Assembly: GCA_036264235.1 (NCBI GenBank)
Contig: DATARH010000248.1
Location: forward strand, 1-30,662
Direction of reading: 5' to 3'
DNA: 30,662 bases
Origin: DATARH01 sp036264235
GTDB taxonomy: Bacteria; Pseudomonadota; Alphaproteobacteria; ATCC43930; CGMCC-115725
In this document: positions 23,079 through 30,608 of the stretch, piece by piece
How the letters are laid out: every line of letters begins with the position of its first letter
How positions within the stretch are numbered: the stretch's first letter is position 1
Position numbers and translations under genes: made by a program
Notes under the pieces: model-generated
Seen by the model: only the letters and a program-made list of their open reading frames with translations
Databases searched by the model: none
What the model was told of the DNA's origin: nothing

Positions 23079-23510
23079 ATGAACGTCGAAACAATCCTGC
23101 GCAACAAGGGAAACCGCGTCACGACGATCCGTTCCGACGCGTCGATCGCCGACGCCGTGCAAATCCTGCGGCAGTACGGCATCGGCGCGCTTGTCGTCAG
23201 CGATGACGGCGAGCGTGTCGACGGCATTCTGTCGGAGCGCGACATCGTCGCCGCACTTGCCGATGACGGCGCGCTGCTGCTGGCGCGCCCGGTGGCGGAG
23301 CTGATGACCCGGGCGGTGCTGACCTGCAGCCTCCAGGACACCGTCGCCGAATTGATGTCCGAGATGACGAACCGGCGGATCCGTCACTTCCCGGTCGTCG
23401 AGGACGGCAAGCTTTGCGGCATGATCAGCATCGGTGACGTCGTCAAGAACCGCCTCGACGAGATCGAGTTCGAAGCGAGCTCGCTGCGCTCGTTCATCGC
23501 CGGCGGATAA
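23079..23510 (+). CDS. CBS-pair domain protein
   Basis: 143-aa protein made of two CBS domains and nothing else. The first runs from about residue 10 to 60 (VTTIRSDASIADAVQILRQY, GALVVSDDGERVDGILSERD) and the second from about 72 to 125 (VAELMTRAVLTCSLQDTVAE, RRIRHFPVVEDGKLCGMISI GDVV). Such stand-alone CBS pairs bind adenosyl nucleotides and tune partner enzymes, or act in redox or stress signalling. I chose ATG 23079 because GGAG at 23066-23069 is then nine bases upstream; the ATG at 23073 would be too close. No obvious partner lies beside it. Confidence 0.93.
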   Translation: MNVETILRNKGNRVTTIRSDASIADAVQILRQYGIGALVVSDDGERVDGILSERDIVAALADDGALLLARPVAELMTRAVLTCSLQDTVAELMSEMTNRRIRHFPVVEDGKLCGMISIGDVVKNRLDEIEFEASSLRSFIAGG

Positions 23511-23597
23511 GCGCCTCCTCCTTCATCCAGCCGTTGTCATCGTCCAAGGCGCGACGCACTCTCGGTCCAGCTCTGATTGTTGGACCGGGATCGTGCG

Positions 23598-24814
23598 ATG
23601 AATCGGCTGTTGGCGGACCTCCGCATCGTCGAGTTGTCGGCTTTTGTCGCGGCACCGCTCGGCGGCATGACGAGGCTCAGATGGGCGCCGAGGTGATCCG
23701 CATCGATCCGATCGGCGGTGGCATTGACTTCAACCGCTGGCCGGTCGCGCCGAGCGGTGCCAGTCTCTACTGGGCCGGGCTCAACAAGGCGAAGCGCTCG
23801 GTGGCGCTGGCACTCGATCGCCCGGAGGGGCGCGAGTTGGCGCGCGCGATCGCGGCGGCGCCCGGTCCCGGCGGCGGCATCGTGCTGACCAATCTGCCGC
23901 CGCTTCCCGGTCTCGATTACGCCAGTCTGAAGGCGGCCCGTGACGACATGATCCTGCTGCGCCTGACCGGCAACCGCGATGGTTCCGCGGCGGTCGATTA
24001 CACCGTGAACGCCGCCAGCGGTTTCCCGCTCGTCACCGGACCGGGCGGTGGCCAGCCGGTCAACCACGTGCTGCCGGCCTGGGACGTCGCCGCCGGTCTC
24101 TATCTCGCGACCGCGCTGTTGGCCGCCGAGCGTCACCGCGCCCGCACCGGCGCCGGGCAGGAGGTGACGCTGGCGCTGTCGGATGTGATGCTCGCGACCG
24201 TCGGCAATCTCGGCTACATCGGCGATGTCGAGATCAACGGCCGCGCCCGGCCGGCGCTCGGCAACGATCTTTACGGCAGCTTTGGGCGGGATTTCGCGAC
24301 CGCCGACGGGCGGCGCATCATCGTCATCGCGCTGACGCCGCGGCAATGGCGTGGCCTCGGCCGCGCCACTGCCCTGGCCGACAAATTCTCGAAGATCGGC
24401 GAGGTCTTCGAGGTCGATCTCGAGACCGAGGCCGGCCGCTTCGAGGCGCGCGACGCGATCGCGGCGCTGCTCGCGCCGTGGTGCGCCGCTCGCAGTTTGG
24501 CCGAGATCGTAACGGCCTTTGCCGGCACCGGCGTGTTGTGGGGACCGTTCCAGAATTTCACCGAGCTGGCGCGCGATGACCCGCGCTGCTCGACCGACAA
24601 CCCGCTCTTCGCCGAGGTCGAGCAGCCTCTCATCGGCCGCTACCGGATGCCCGGCCTGCCGCTCGATTTCGGCTCCGCGCCGCGCCAGCCGACGGCATCG
24701 GCGCCGCGGCTTGGCGAGCACACCGACGAGATCCTGTCCGGCCTGCTCGGACTCTCCGCCCCCGAAATCGCCCGGCTGCACGACAGCGGCATCGCCGCGG
24801 GTCCTGCCGTCTAG
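23598..24814 (+). CDS. Family III CoA transferase, 2-methylfumaryl-CoA isomerase-like, frameshifted near the N-terminus
   Basis: The protein begins MNRLLADLRIVELSAFVAAP LGGMT at the ATG 23598 (CCGGGA upstream). After about residue 25 the same frame hits a stop, while the frame one base back continues AQMGAEVIRIDPIGGGIDFN RWP to the stop at 24814. One base is missing between about 23668 and 23677. The FVAAPLGGMT-L-AQMGAEVIRIDP layout, the AVDYTVNAASGFP stretch, NHVLPAWD and CSTDNPLFAEVEQPLIGRYR are, as I recall, typical of 2-methylfumaryl-CoA isomerase (Mct), an intramolecular CoA transferase of the 3-hydroxypropionate route; a generic CaiB/BaiF role is possible. No mesaconyl-CoA hydratase or other partner genes are nearby. 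Otherwise the gene is intact, so the shift may be a sequencing error. Confidence 0.8.
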
Positions 24815-25029
24815 TCCTCGTCCCGCTCCGCGTCGCGAATTTGCCGCAGCACATCGCGCACGTTGCGGGCGGTGCGCAATTTGTGGCCGATGTCTGGCGC
24901 GAGGCGCAGCTCGCCCTCGGCGTCGAGCCAGCCGGCCTCGATGTCGGGCGGCAATTCGCGCATAACCTCGGCGAAGGACTGGAAAATCGCCGCGACATCG
25001 CGGGCTTCGAGACGCCGCTCCCTGGCCAC
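24811..25029 (-). CDS. Small uncharacterised protein (72 aa)
   Basis: Encodes a short acidic-helical protein: ARDVAAIFQSFAEVMRELPP, then DIEAGWLDAEGELRLAPDIG and KLRTARNVRDVLRQIRDAER. I know no family. The GTG at 25027-25029 was chosen because GGAGG lies eight bases upstream; the same frame runs further upstream but there overlaps the next gene with poor coding character. Its stop interlocks with the CoA-transferase stop on the opposite strand. It follows the radical SAM gene by 50 bases on the same strand, so the two may be co-transcribed. Confidence 0.6.
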   Translation of the reverse strand: MARERRLEARDVAAIFQSFAEVMRELPPDIEAGWLDAEGELRLAPDIGHKLRTARNVRDVLRQIRDAERDED

Positions 25030-25079
25030 GGACCGCCTCCGCTGTTGCCGTGGGCCCTCAGGCCCTCCCGCCCAGCCTA

Positions 25080-26162
25080 TCAGAACAGCGCCAGCTGATC
25101 CCCCCTTTGCGCTGGCGGCCGGAACAGCGTTGTGTCGAGCTCGTGCGTCGTGCGCGGCGAGAAGCCGAGCTTGCGGCAGGCGCGGTCGAAGCGCGCCGCA
25201 AGCATCTCGGCATAGGGTCCGCCGCCGGTCATCCGCTTCGACCAGGCCGAGTCGTAGATTTTGCCGCCATGGCACTGCGCGACCAGAGACATGATATGGG
25301 TGGCTTTTCGCGGCTCGTGTTCTTCGAGCCATTCCTTGAACAGCGCCTTCAACTCGAGCGGCAGGCGGAGCAGGGTGTAGCCGGCCACCGACGCGCCGGC
25401 CTCGCGCGCCCGCGTCAGGATGTTTTCCATTTCGCGGTCGTTCAGCGCCGGGATCATCGGCGCTGCCAGCACCCCGGCCGGCACCCCGGCCTTGGCCAAC
25501 GCCGCGATCGTTTCGAGCCGCCGTTCCGGCGTTGCGGCGCGCGGTTCCATCCGGCGCGCCAGCGCGCGGTCGAGCGTCGTCACCGATACCGTCACCACCG
25601 CCAGCCGATCGCGCGCCATTTCAGACAGGATATCGATGTCGCGCTGCACCAGCGCCGATTTGGTGACAATCGTCACCGGATGACGGAAGTCACGCAAGAT
25701 TTCGAGAATACCGCGGGTGATCTTCAGCTTTCGCTCGGCCGGCTGGTACGGGTCGGTGTTGCTGCCGAGCGCCAGCGGTTTCGCAGTGTAGCCTTTTTTG
25801 CGCAATTCCTGTGTCAGTAACGCCGCCGCGTTCGGCTTGTAGAAGATGCGGCTCTCGAAATCGAGCCCCGGCGACAGCCCGAGATAGGCATGGCTCTGCC
25901 GCGCATAGCAGTAGATGCAGCCATGCTCACAGCCGCGATACGGGTTGATCGAGCGGTCGAAACCGATATCGGGCGAGTCGTTGCGGGCGATGATCGTCCG
26001 TGTCGCATCGACGCTCAGCACCGTCGACAACGGCACCGGCTCGGCATCGGCCGAGCCCCAGCCGTCGTCGAACACGACCCGCCTTTCCTCTTCGAAGCGG
26101 CCGCTGTCATTGGTGACGGCGCCCCGTCCCTTGCGTGCTTGTACTGCGACCGGCATATCCAT
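25080..26162 (-). CDS. PA0069-family radical SAM protein
   Basis: Radical SAM enzyme of about 360 aa, related to the SplB/spore-photoproduct-lyase-like group. The cluster-binding CxxxCxxC is C78, C82 and C85 in YRGCEHGCIYCYARQSHAYLG. KGRGAVTNDSGRFEEERR, then FDRSINPYRG, ALGSNTDPYQPAERK and VTIVTKSALVQRDIDIL are hallmarks of the PA0069 subfamily, whose reaction is unknown. ATG 26160-26162 (MDMPVAVQ) was chosen; ATGs at 26154-26156 and 26169-26171 are also possible, and none has a strong ribosome-binding site. The gene is divergent from the glycosyltransferase with only 21 bases between starts, so the promoters must overlap or lie inside the neighbouring coding sequence. Confidence 0.9.
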   Translation of the reverse strand: MDMPVAVQARKGRGAVTNDSGRFEEERRVVFDDGWGSADAEPVPLSTVLSVDATRTIIARNDSPDIGFDRSINPYRGCEHGCIYCYARQSHAYLGLSPGLDFESRIFYKPNAAALLTQELRKKGYTAKPLALGSNTDPYQPAERKLKITRGILEILRDFRHPVTIVTKSALVQRDIDILSEMARDRLAVVTVSVTTLDRALARRMEPRAATPERRLETIAALAKAGVPAGVLAAPMIPALNDREMENILTRAREAGASVAGYTLLRLPLELKALFKEWLEEHEPRKATHIMSLVAQCHGGKIYDSAWSKRMTGGGPYAEMLAARFDRACRKLGFSPRTTHELDTTLFRPPAQRGDQLALF

Positions 26163-26183
26163 GCGCCACATAATGGGCGCTCG

Positions 26184-26876
26184 ATGCGAACATTTCAAGA
26201 ACATATTCTGTCGGTCGTCATTCCGACGTGGAACGCGGCGGCGGAACTGGGCACCGCGATAGCGGCCGTCGCCGGCAGCCCGCTGGTCGGCGAGATCATC
26301 GTCGCGGATGGTGGCTCGGAAGACGCGACAGTGGCGGTCGCCCAAGCCGCCGGTGCCCATGTCGTCCAGGCTGCCCGCGGCCGGGGACCACAACTGGCCG
26401 CCGGCGCCGCAGCGGCCACCGGCGAGTGGCTGCTGTTCCTGCATGCCGATTGCCGTCCCGCGCCTGGCTGGGCCGGTGCCGTCGCGCTCTTCCTCGCCGC
26501 ATCGGGCGCCGCCGAGCGCGCCGGCTATTTCGCCTTTGGACTCGACGATGCCCGCCCGGCAGCTCGCCGCCTCGAACGGCTCGTCGCCTGGCGATGCCAC
26601 CTCTTTGGTCTTGTTTACGGCGACCAGGGCCTGCTGATCAGCCGCAACTTATACGAGGCACTCGGCGGCTTCGCCGCGATCCCGCTGATGGAGGATGTCG
26701 ATCTTGTGCGCCGCATCGGTCGTCGCCGGCTGAGGCCGATCGGCGTCAAGGCGATCTCCTCCGCCCGCCGCTATCGGGAGCAGGGTTTCGTCCGGCGCCC
26801 GTTGCGCAACCTGTTTTGCCTGTCGCTGTATTTCGCCGGTGTCACGCCGCGGCGGATCGCGCGTCTTTACGGCTGA
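26184..26876 (+). CDS. TIGR04283-type family 2 glycosyltransferase
   Basis: GT-A-fold glycosyltransferase of 230 aa. SVVIPTWNAAAELGTAIAAV is the nucleotide-binding start, EIIVADGGSEDATVAVAQAA supplies the acidic residues, and GRGPQLAAGAAAATGEWLLF plus LHADCRP and ALGGFAAIPLMEDVDLVRRI match the group annotated as TIGR04283, often called an arsenosugar-biosynthesis glycosyltransferase. It overlaps the next gene by TGATG (one base shared), the same pairing seen in that group. No arsenic methyltransferase or ArsS-type radical SAM gene is visible here, so a link to arsenosugars is not supported by context. Confidence 0.9.
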   Translation: MRTFQEHILSVVIPTWNAAAELGTAIAAVAGSPLVGEIIVADGGSEDATVAVAQAAGAHVVQAARGRGPQLAAGAAAATGEWLLFLHADCRPAPGWAGAVALFLAASGAAERAGYFAFGLDDARPAARRLERLVAWRCHLFGLVYGDQGLLISRNLYEALGGFAAIPLMEDVDLVRRIGRRRLRPIGVKAISSARRYREQGFVRRPLRNLFCLSLYFAGVTPRRIARLYG

Positions 26877-27475
26877 TGCGGCGTCACCTGATCCTGTTCG
26901 TGCGACGGCCGCAGCTCGGCGCCGGCAAGAGGCGGCTGGCTCGTGACATCGGCGAGTTACCGGCCTTGCGGTTCCAGCGGCTGATGCTGCAGCGGCTGCT
27001 GCGTCGGCTCGGCCGCGATAGGCGATGGCAACTGCGCCTCGCCGTGACACCCGACCGGCCAACGCTGCACGGCGTCAAGCTGCCCGCGGGCGTCGTCGTG
27101 ACCAGGCAGGGAAGCGGCGATCTCGGCGCACGCATGCGGCGCGCGCTCGCTGCCTGCCCGCCGGGGCCGGCGGTGCTGATCGGTAGCGACATCCCGGCGC
27201 TGACCGCTTCGCACATCGCCGAGGCCTTCCGTCTGCTCGGCCGGCACGATCTCGTCTTTGGTCCGACTAGTGACGGCGGGTTTTGGCTGGTCGGCGCCCG
27301 CCGCTCGCAGCGCTTACCGCCGCTCTTCGGGCCAGTGCGATGGTCGACGCCGCAGGCACTCGCCGACACGCTCGCCAACCTGCCAGCCCCGGTCTCGGTC
27401 GGTTACGCGGCGCGCCTCGACGATGTCGATGACGGCGCGGCCTGGCGTCGCGAGCCGATCACCCGAGGCTTTTGA
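26876..27475 (+). CDS. TIGR04282/DUF2064 glycosyltransferase-like protein
   Basis: 199-aa protein of the DUF2064 family, a nucleotidyl/glycosyltransferase-like GT-A fold. MRRHLILFVRRPQLGAGKRR is the family N-terminus, normally KxPxPGxxKTRL; here the basic loop reads QLGAGKRRLA. GDLGARMRRALAACPPGPAV, GSDIPALTASHIAEAF and VFGPTSDGGFWLVGAR are characteristic. It starts within the stop codon of the upstream glycosyltransferase, indicating coupling. Function is unproven; linkage to the TIGR04283 gene is common. Confidence 0.9.
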   Translation: MRRHLILFVRRPQLGAGKRRLARDIGELPALRFQRLMLQRLLRRLGRDRRWQLRLAVTPDRPTLHGVKLPAGVVVTRQGSGDLGARMRRALAACPPGPAVLIGSDIPALTASHIAEAFRLLGRHDLVFGPTSDGGFWLVGARRSQRLPPLFGPVRWSTPQALADTLANLPAPVSVGYAARLDDVDDGAAWRREPITRGF

Positions 27476-27496
27476 GTTGCCTCGGGTGGGCGCGCG

Positions 27497-28264
27497 TCAC
27501 AGCGGGAATTCGAGTTCGACGCGGAAGCGGATCGTGCTCGGGTTCGTCTCCTTGGTCAGACCGAGCAGATAGGCGGCGTCATATTTGATGCCGCCCGGCG
27601 CATTGAGCCCCAACTCGCCGAACCCGATCCGTCCGGCAAACGCGGGGCCCAAGCGGTGTGTCGGCTCCTCGCCATGCGCCCCGAGCGTGACGATGCCGTA
27701 ATACTCAATGCCCGGCTCGAAATGCGCATCGAGCCGGATGCGCGAGTTCTCCGCCGCCAAGAGGCTCAACGGGCCAACGCTGCCCCCCCCGACCTGCTTC
27801 GTGAACAGCAGGTTGGCGGTATGCAGGGTATCGAAGCCGAATAGCTGAACTTCCTTCTGGATCAGCGGGCCGAGTGTAAGTCCGCGCGGATCGCCGGTGC
27901 GCACTGTGTTCTCGAATTCGGCGAATAGGCCGAGATCGGCCCAGTACTTGCCTTGCGGCGTTAGCTGCACAAAGCCCTCGAGCGCCGTCGAGTCGAAGCG
28001 GAAACCGCGGCCGGGATCCCCCCGAAGCTCGGCCTCGACGCCGAGCTTCAGCCAGTCGGTGAAGCCGTATTCGAGTTCGTGCACGGCGTTCTTGCCGCCG
28101 CCGAATTTGAAATTGTTTTCGAACTCCAGTTCCTGCGGCTCGATGATCGGGCTCCGGATTTTCAGGTCTTGCGCCACCGCCGGGAGCGCCCACGCCGCGA
28201 TGATCGCTGCGGCGACCGCCGTGACACCAACGAGGCCCAAGCCGTTTTTACGACTGCGACGCAC
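27497..28264 (-). CDS. Putative outer-membrane beta-barrel protein
   Basis: 255-aa exported protein. A signal peptide of about 32 residues ends in LPAVAQ. The mature part alternates polar and hydrophobic residues in short strands, many with aromatic ends (LEFENNFKFGGGKNAVHELE, YGFTDWLKLGVEAELR, YWADLGLFAEFENTVRTGD) and it ends in RFRVELEFPL, with an aromatic near the C-terminus as in outer-membrane barrels. I know no named family. The frame allows TTG at 28268-28270, but GTG at 28262-28264 is better placed behind GGAAAAG. It lies 50 bases after the FTR1 permease in the same direction, so it is probably the third gene of a Fur-controlled iron operon. It converges with the DUF2064 gene with 21 bases between stops. 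Confidence 0.75.
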   Translation of the reverse strand: MRRSRKNGLGLVGVTAVAAAIIAAWALPAVAQDLKIRSPIIEPQELEFENNFKFGGGKNAVHELEYGFTDWLKLGVEAELRGDPGRGFRFDSTALEGFVQLTPQGKYWADLGLFAEFENTVRTGDPRGLTLGPLIQKEVQLFGFDTLHTANLLFTKQVGGGSVGPLSLLAAENSRIRLDAHFEPGIEYYGIVTLGAHGEEPTHRLGPAFAGRIGFGELGLNAPGGIKYDAAYLLGLTKETNPSTIRFRVELEFPL

Positions 28265-28314
28265 GTGCAACTTTTCCGAATTTTGTGCTGGAGACCGGTT
28301 TCAGAGGCAAGCGG

Positions 28315-29181
28315 CTATTCGGCCGCTTGGCGATGCGTGGGGCGGACGGCGGCCGCGCGGTGCGCTCGCGCCGTACGGCGATCGCCCCCAATCGTGCACA
28401 TCAGCCCGCCGATCAGGACTACCGTGGCGACATAGAACACAAGCTGGATGCCGGCAGGCTGCGCGGTATACCCGATCAGCGTGTGCAGGACTTTGCCTGG
28501 GATGCTGTTCTCACTCAGCAGCGACGAGGTGTCCCAAAGATTGGAGCCGAGCGGCGGCAGCAGGTCGGCCTGCATCAGAAAAGCGGCCGCCTGCGACGCC
28601 ATGCCGGCGGCGAGCAGCAGGATCAGCCAGCTGGTCACGACGAAAAGCTTGTGCAGCGGGATGCGGACGAGCCCCAGATAGAGGGCCGCCCCGGACGCGG
28701 CACCGGCAATCATGCCGAGAACCCCGCCCAACGCCATCGCCCCGCCGCTATCGTCGCCGGCGGCCGCGATCCCATACAGGAACAGCACCACTTCCGAGCC
28801 TTCCCGTAACGTCGCGAGCCCGACCGCGATCGCCAGCGCCCAGAGCGGCCGGCTCCCGGCCCGAACTTCGGAGCCGAGCCGGTCGGCCTGCGTGGAAAGC
28901 TCGCGCCCGTGCCGGCTCATCCAGATGTTGTGCCAGCCGAGCATCGCGACGGCGGCGAACAGCACGACGGCGTCGAAGATTTCCTGCCCGATCCCCTCGA
29001 CGGCGCTGGCGATCCTACCGGCGCCCGCGGCCACGGCTATTGCTCCCAACACGCCGCCGGCGATCCCGCCGGCGACCCAGGCACCGCGGCGCGGCACGCC
29101 GCGGCTCGCCGCCATCACGATGCCGATGATCAGTGCCGCTTCCAGCACCTCCCGGAAAACGATGATCGCGGTCGCGAGCAT
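28315..29181 (-). CDS. FTR1-family high-affinity iron permease
   Basis: Inner-membrane iron permease of 288 aa with about seven hydrophobic segments. Both iron-binding REXXE motifs are present: REVLE at residues 10-14 and REGSE at 126-130. Bacterial FTR1/EfeU proteins import iron together with a periplasmic partner. GGCGGCAG precedes the ATG, which lies seven bases after the cupredoxin-like gene stop. Substrate oxidation state (Fe2+ or Fe3+) cannot be read from the sequence. The usual partners (EfeO peptidase domain, EfeB peroxidase, or FtrA/FtrD) are not seen; only the cupredoxin-like protein is linked. Confidence 0.95.
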   Translation of the reverse strand: MLATAIIVFREVLEAALIIGIVMAASRGVPRRGAWVAGGIAGGVLGAIAVAAGAGRIASAVEGIGQEIFDAVVLFAAVAMLGWHNIWMSRHGRELSTQADRLGSEVRAGSRPLWALAIAVGLATLREGSEVVLFLYGIAAAGDDSGGAMALGGVLGMIAGAASGAALYLGLVRIPLHKLFVVTSWLILLLAAGMASQAAAFLMQADLLPPLGSNLWDTSSLLSENSIPGKVLHTLIGYTAQPAGIQLVFYVATVVLIGGLMCTIGGDRRTARAHRAAAVRPTHRQAAE

Positions 29182-29188
29182 CTGCCGC

Positions 29189-29518
29189 CTATTTCACGAC
29201 GATGAAGCCGCGGGCGGCCTGATTGAAATCGTCGAAAAACTCGTAGCGTCCCGGCTGTAGGGGCCCGATGAAGACGCTGATCTGCCCGCCCGGCGGCACG
29301 ACTTTTTCGCGATGCAGCGAGGTGCTTTCGAATTCGGCCGGCGTCTGCTGCTGGTTGCGGACGATCAGCTCGACCTTCTGCCCGGCCGGGATCGTCAATT
29401 CGGCCGGCACGAATTGCCGGTTCTGGATCGTGATCGTCGGGCTGACATTCTGGGCCGCGACAGGGGCGGCGGCTAGGATGAGCACGGCGAGGAGGGTGGC
29501 ACGGCGAAGGGGCAACAT
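29189..29518 (-). CDS. Periplasmic cupredoxin-like protein without copper ligands
   Basis: 109-aa exported protein. The signal (MLPLRRATLLAVLILAAAPV AAQ) is followed by one cupredoxin domain: SPTITIQNRQFVPAELTIPA, VELIVRNQQQTPAEFES and PLQPGRYEFFDDFNQAARGF. The domain resembles the EfeO N-terminal or FtrB-type cupredoxin. The mature chain has no cysteine or methionine and only one histidine (SLHREK), so a type 1 copper site is impossible. The ATG at 29518 is chosen because an upstream in-frame ATG at 29549-29551 lies inside the Fur box. It is the first gene of the iron operon. Confidence 0.88.
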   Translation of the reverse strand: MLPLRRATLLAVLILAAAPVAAQNVSPTITIQNRQFVPAELTIPAGQKVELIVRNQQQTPAEFESTSLHREKVVPPGGQISVFIGPLQPGRYEFFDDFNQAARGFIVVK

Positions 29519-29535
29519 CGGCGGTCGTATGCAAT

Positions 29536-29550
29536 TGATAATCGTTCTCA
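29536..29550. promoter_or_regulatory. Fur-type iron box
   Basis: TGATAATCGTTCTCA on the plus strand, or TGAGAACGATTATCA on the minus strand, matches the 7-1-7 Fur consensus TGATAAT-N-ATTATCA at 12 of 14 arm positions, one arm perfectly. It lies 18 bases before the cupredoxin-like ATG, so iron-loaded Fur (or a related regulator) should repress the cupredoxin/FTR1/barrel operon. Confidence 0.7.
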
Positions 29551-29714
29551 AACCATAACCGCGGGTATCGCCTCTCGAAAAGCGCGAATTGCCGCAGAAC
29601 CGTCATGCGAATTGCGCAGAGCGGCCCCGGCACTGCGCTGATCGGTTCCTTCGACGCCCTACTCGGCTATAACGGGCGCAGCGCCGCGTCGCCGGCAATT
29701 ACACGGAGGGAGAC

Positions 29715-30500
29715 ATGTTGGACCTGCGCATCGGTGGCAAGAAGGCGATCGTCTGTGCCGCCAGCAAGGGGCTCGGCAAGGCATGCGCGACGTCGCTCGG
29801 CCGCGCCGGGGTCGAACTGACGATCACCGCCCGCACCAAGGAAACGCTGGAGCAGACCGCGGAGGAAATCCGCCGCGAGACCGGCGCCAAGGTCACCACG
29901 GTCGCCGGCGACATCACGACGGAGCAGGGCCGCGCAGCCGCGCTTGCCGCCTGCCCGAACCCAGACATCCTGGTCAACAACGCCGGCGGGCCGCCGCATG
30001 GCGATTTCCGCGACTGGTCGATCGAGGATTGGCAGAAGGCGGTCAACGCCAACATGCTGACCCCGATCATGCTGATCAAGGCGGTCGTCGACGGCATGTG
30101 CGAGCGCAAATTCGGCCGCATCGTCAACATCACCTCGGCCTCGGTGAAGTCCCCGATCCCGATCCTCGGCATGAGCAACGGCGCCCGCGCCGGGCTGACC
30201 GGCTTCTGTGCCGGACTCGCTCGCCAGGTCGCGCGCTACAACGTGACGATTAATGCGGTATTGCCGGGGCCGTTCCTCACCGACCGGCTGCGCTCCGGGA
30301 TCGAGTTCGAGGCGCGTAAGGAGAACGTTTCCTTCGAGGAAATGCTGGCGAAGCGCTCGGCAACCAACCCGACCAAGCGGGTCGGCGATCCGGCCGAGTT
30401 TGGCGATGCCTGCGCCTTTCTCTGCTCGGCCTCGGCCGGCTTTATCGTCGGCCAGAACCTGCTGCTCGACGGCGGCGCCTTCAATTCGACAATGGGGTGA
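29715..30500 (+). CDS. SDR family protein with altered active site
   Basis: Rossmann-fold SDR of 261 aa. The cofactor loop is CAASKGLGKA (residues 14-23) instead of TGxxxGIG. NNAG is at 88-91 and S141 sits in ITSASVK. Where the catalytic YxxxK is expected (S141 plus 13 and plus 17) the sequence reads S154-N-G-A-R158 in LGMSNGARAG. As I recall, this SNGAR form recurs in a subgroup often annotated as 3-oxoacyl-ACP reductase, so it is probably a lineage property rather than damage. The end LLLDGGAFNSTMG is standard. GGAGGG precedes the ATG. The gene is divergent from the iron operon. Substrate and even catalytic activity are unknown. Confidence 0.9.
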   Translation: MLDLRIGGKKAIVCAASKGLGKACATSLGRAGVELTITARTKETLEQTAEEIRRETGAKVTTVAGDITTEQGRAAALAACPNPDILVNNAGGPPHGDFRDWSIEDWQKAVNANMLTPIMLIKAVVDGMCERKFGRIVNITSASVKSPIPILGMSNGARAGLTGFCAGLARQVARYNVTINAVLPGPFLTDRLRSGIEFEARKENVSFEEMLAKRSATNPTKRVGDPAEFGDACAFLCSASAGFIVGQNLLLDGGAFNSTMG

Positions 30501-30608
30501 TTTCCTGGTTCTTGATTTGTTCCGAAATCCGCCCATATACGCTCGAAGCGAGCTGAGCGGCTTGCTTGGGTGGAAGCCCCGTATCCAGAATTGGAGTTAT
30601 TCAACCAT

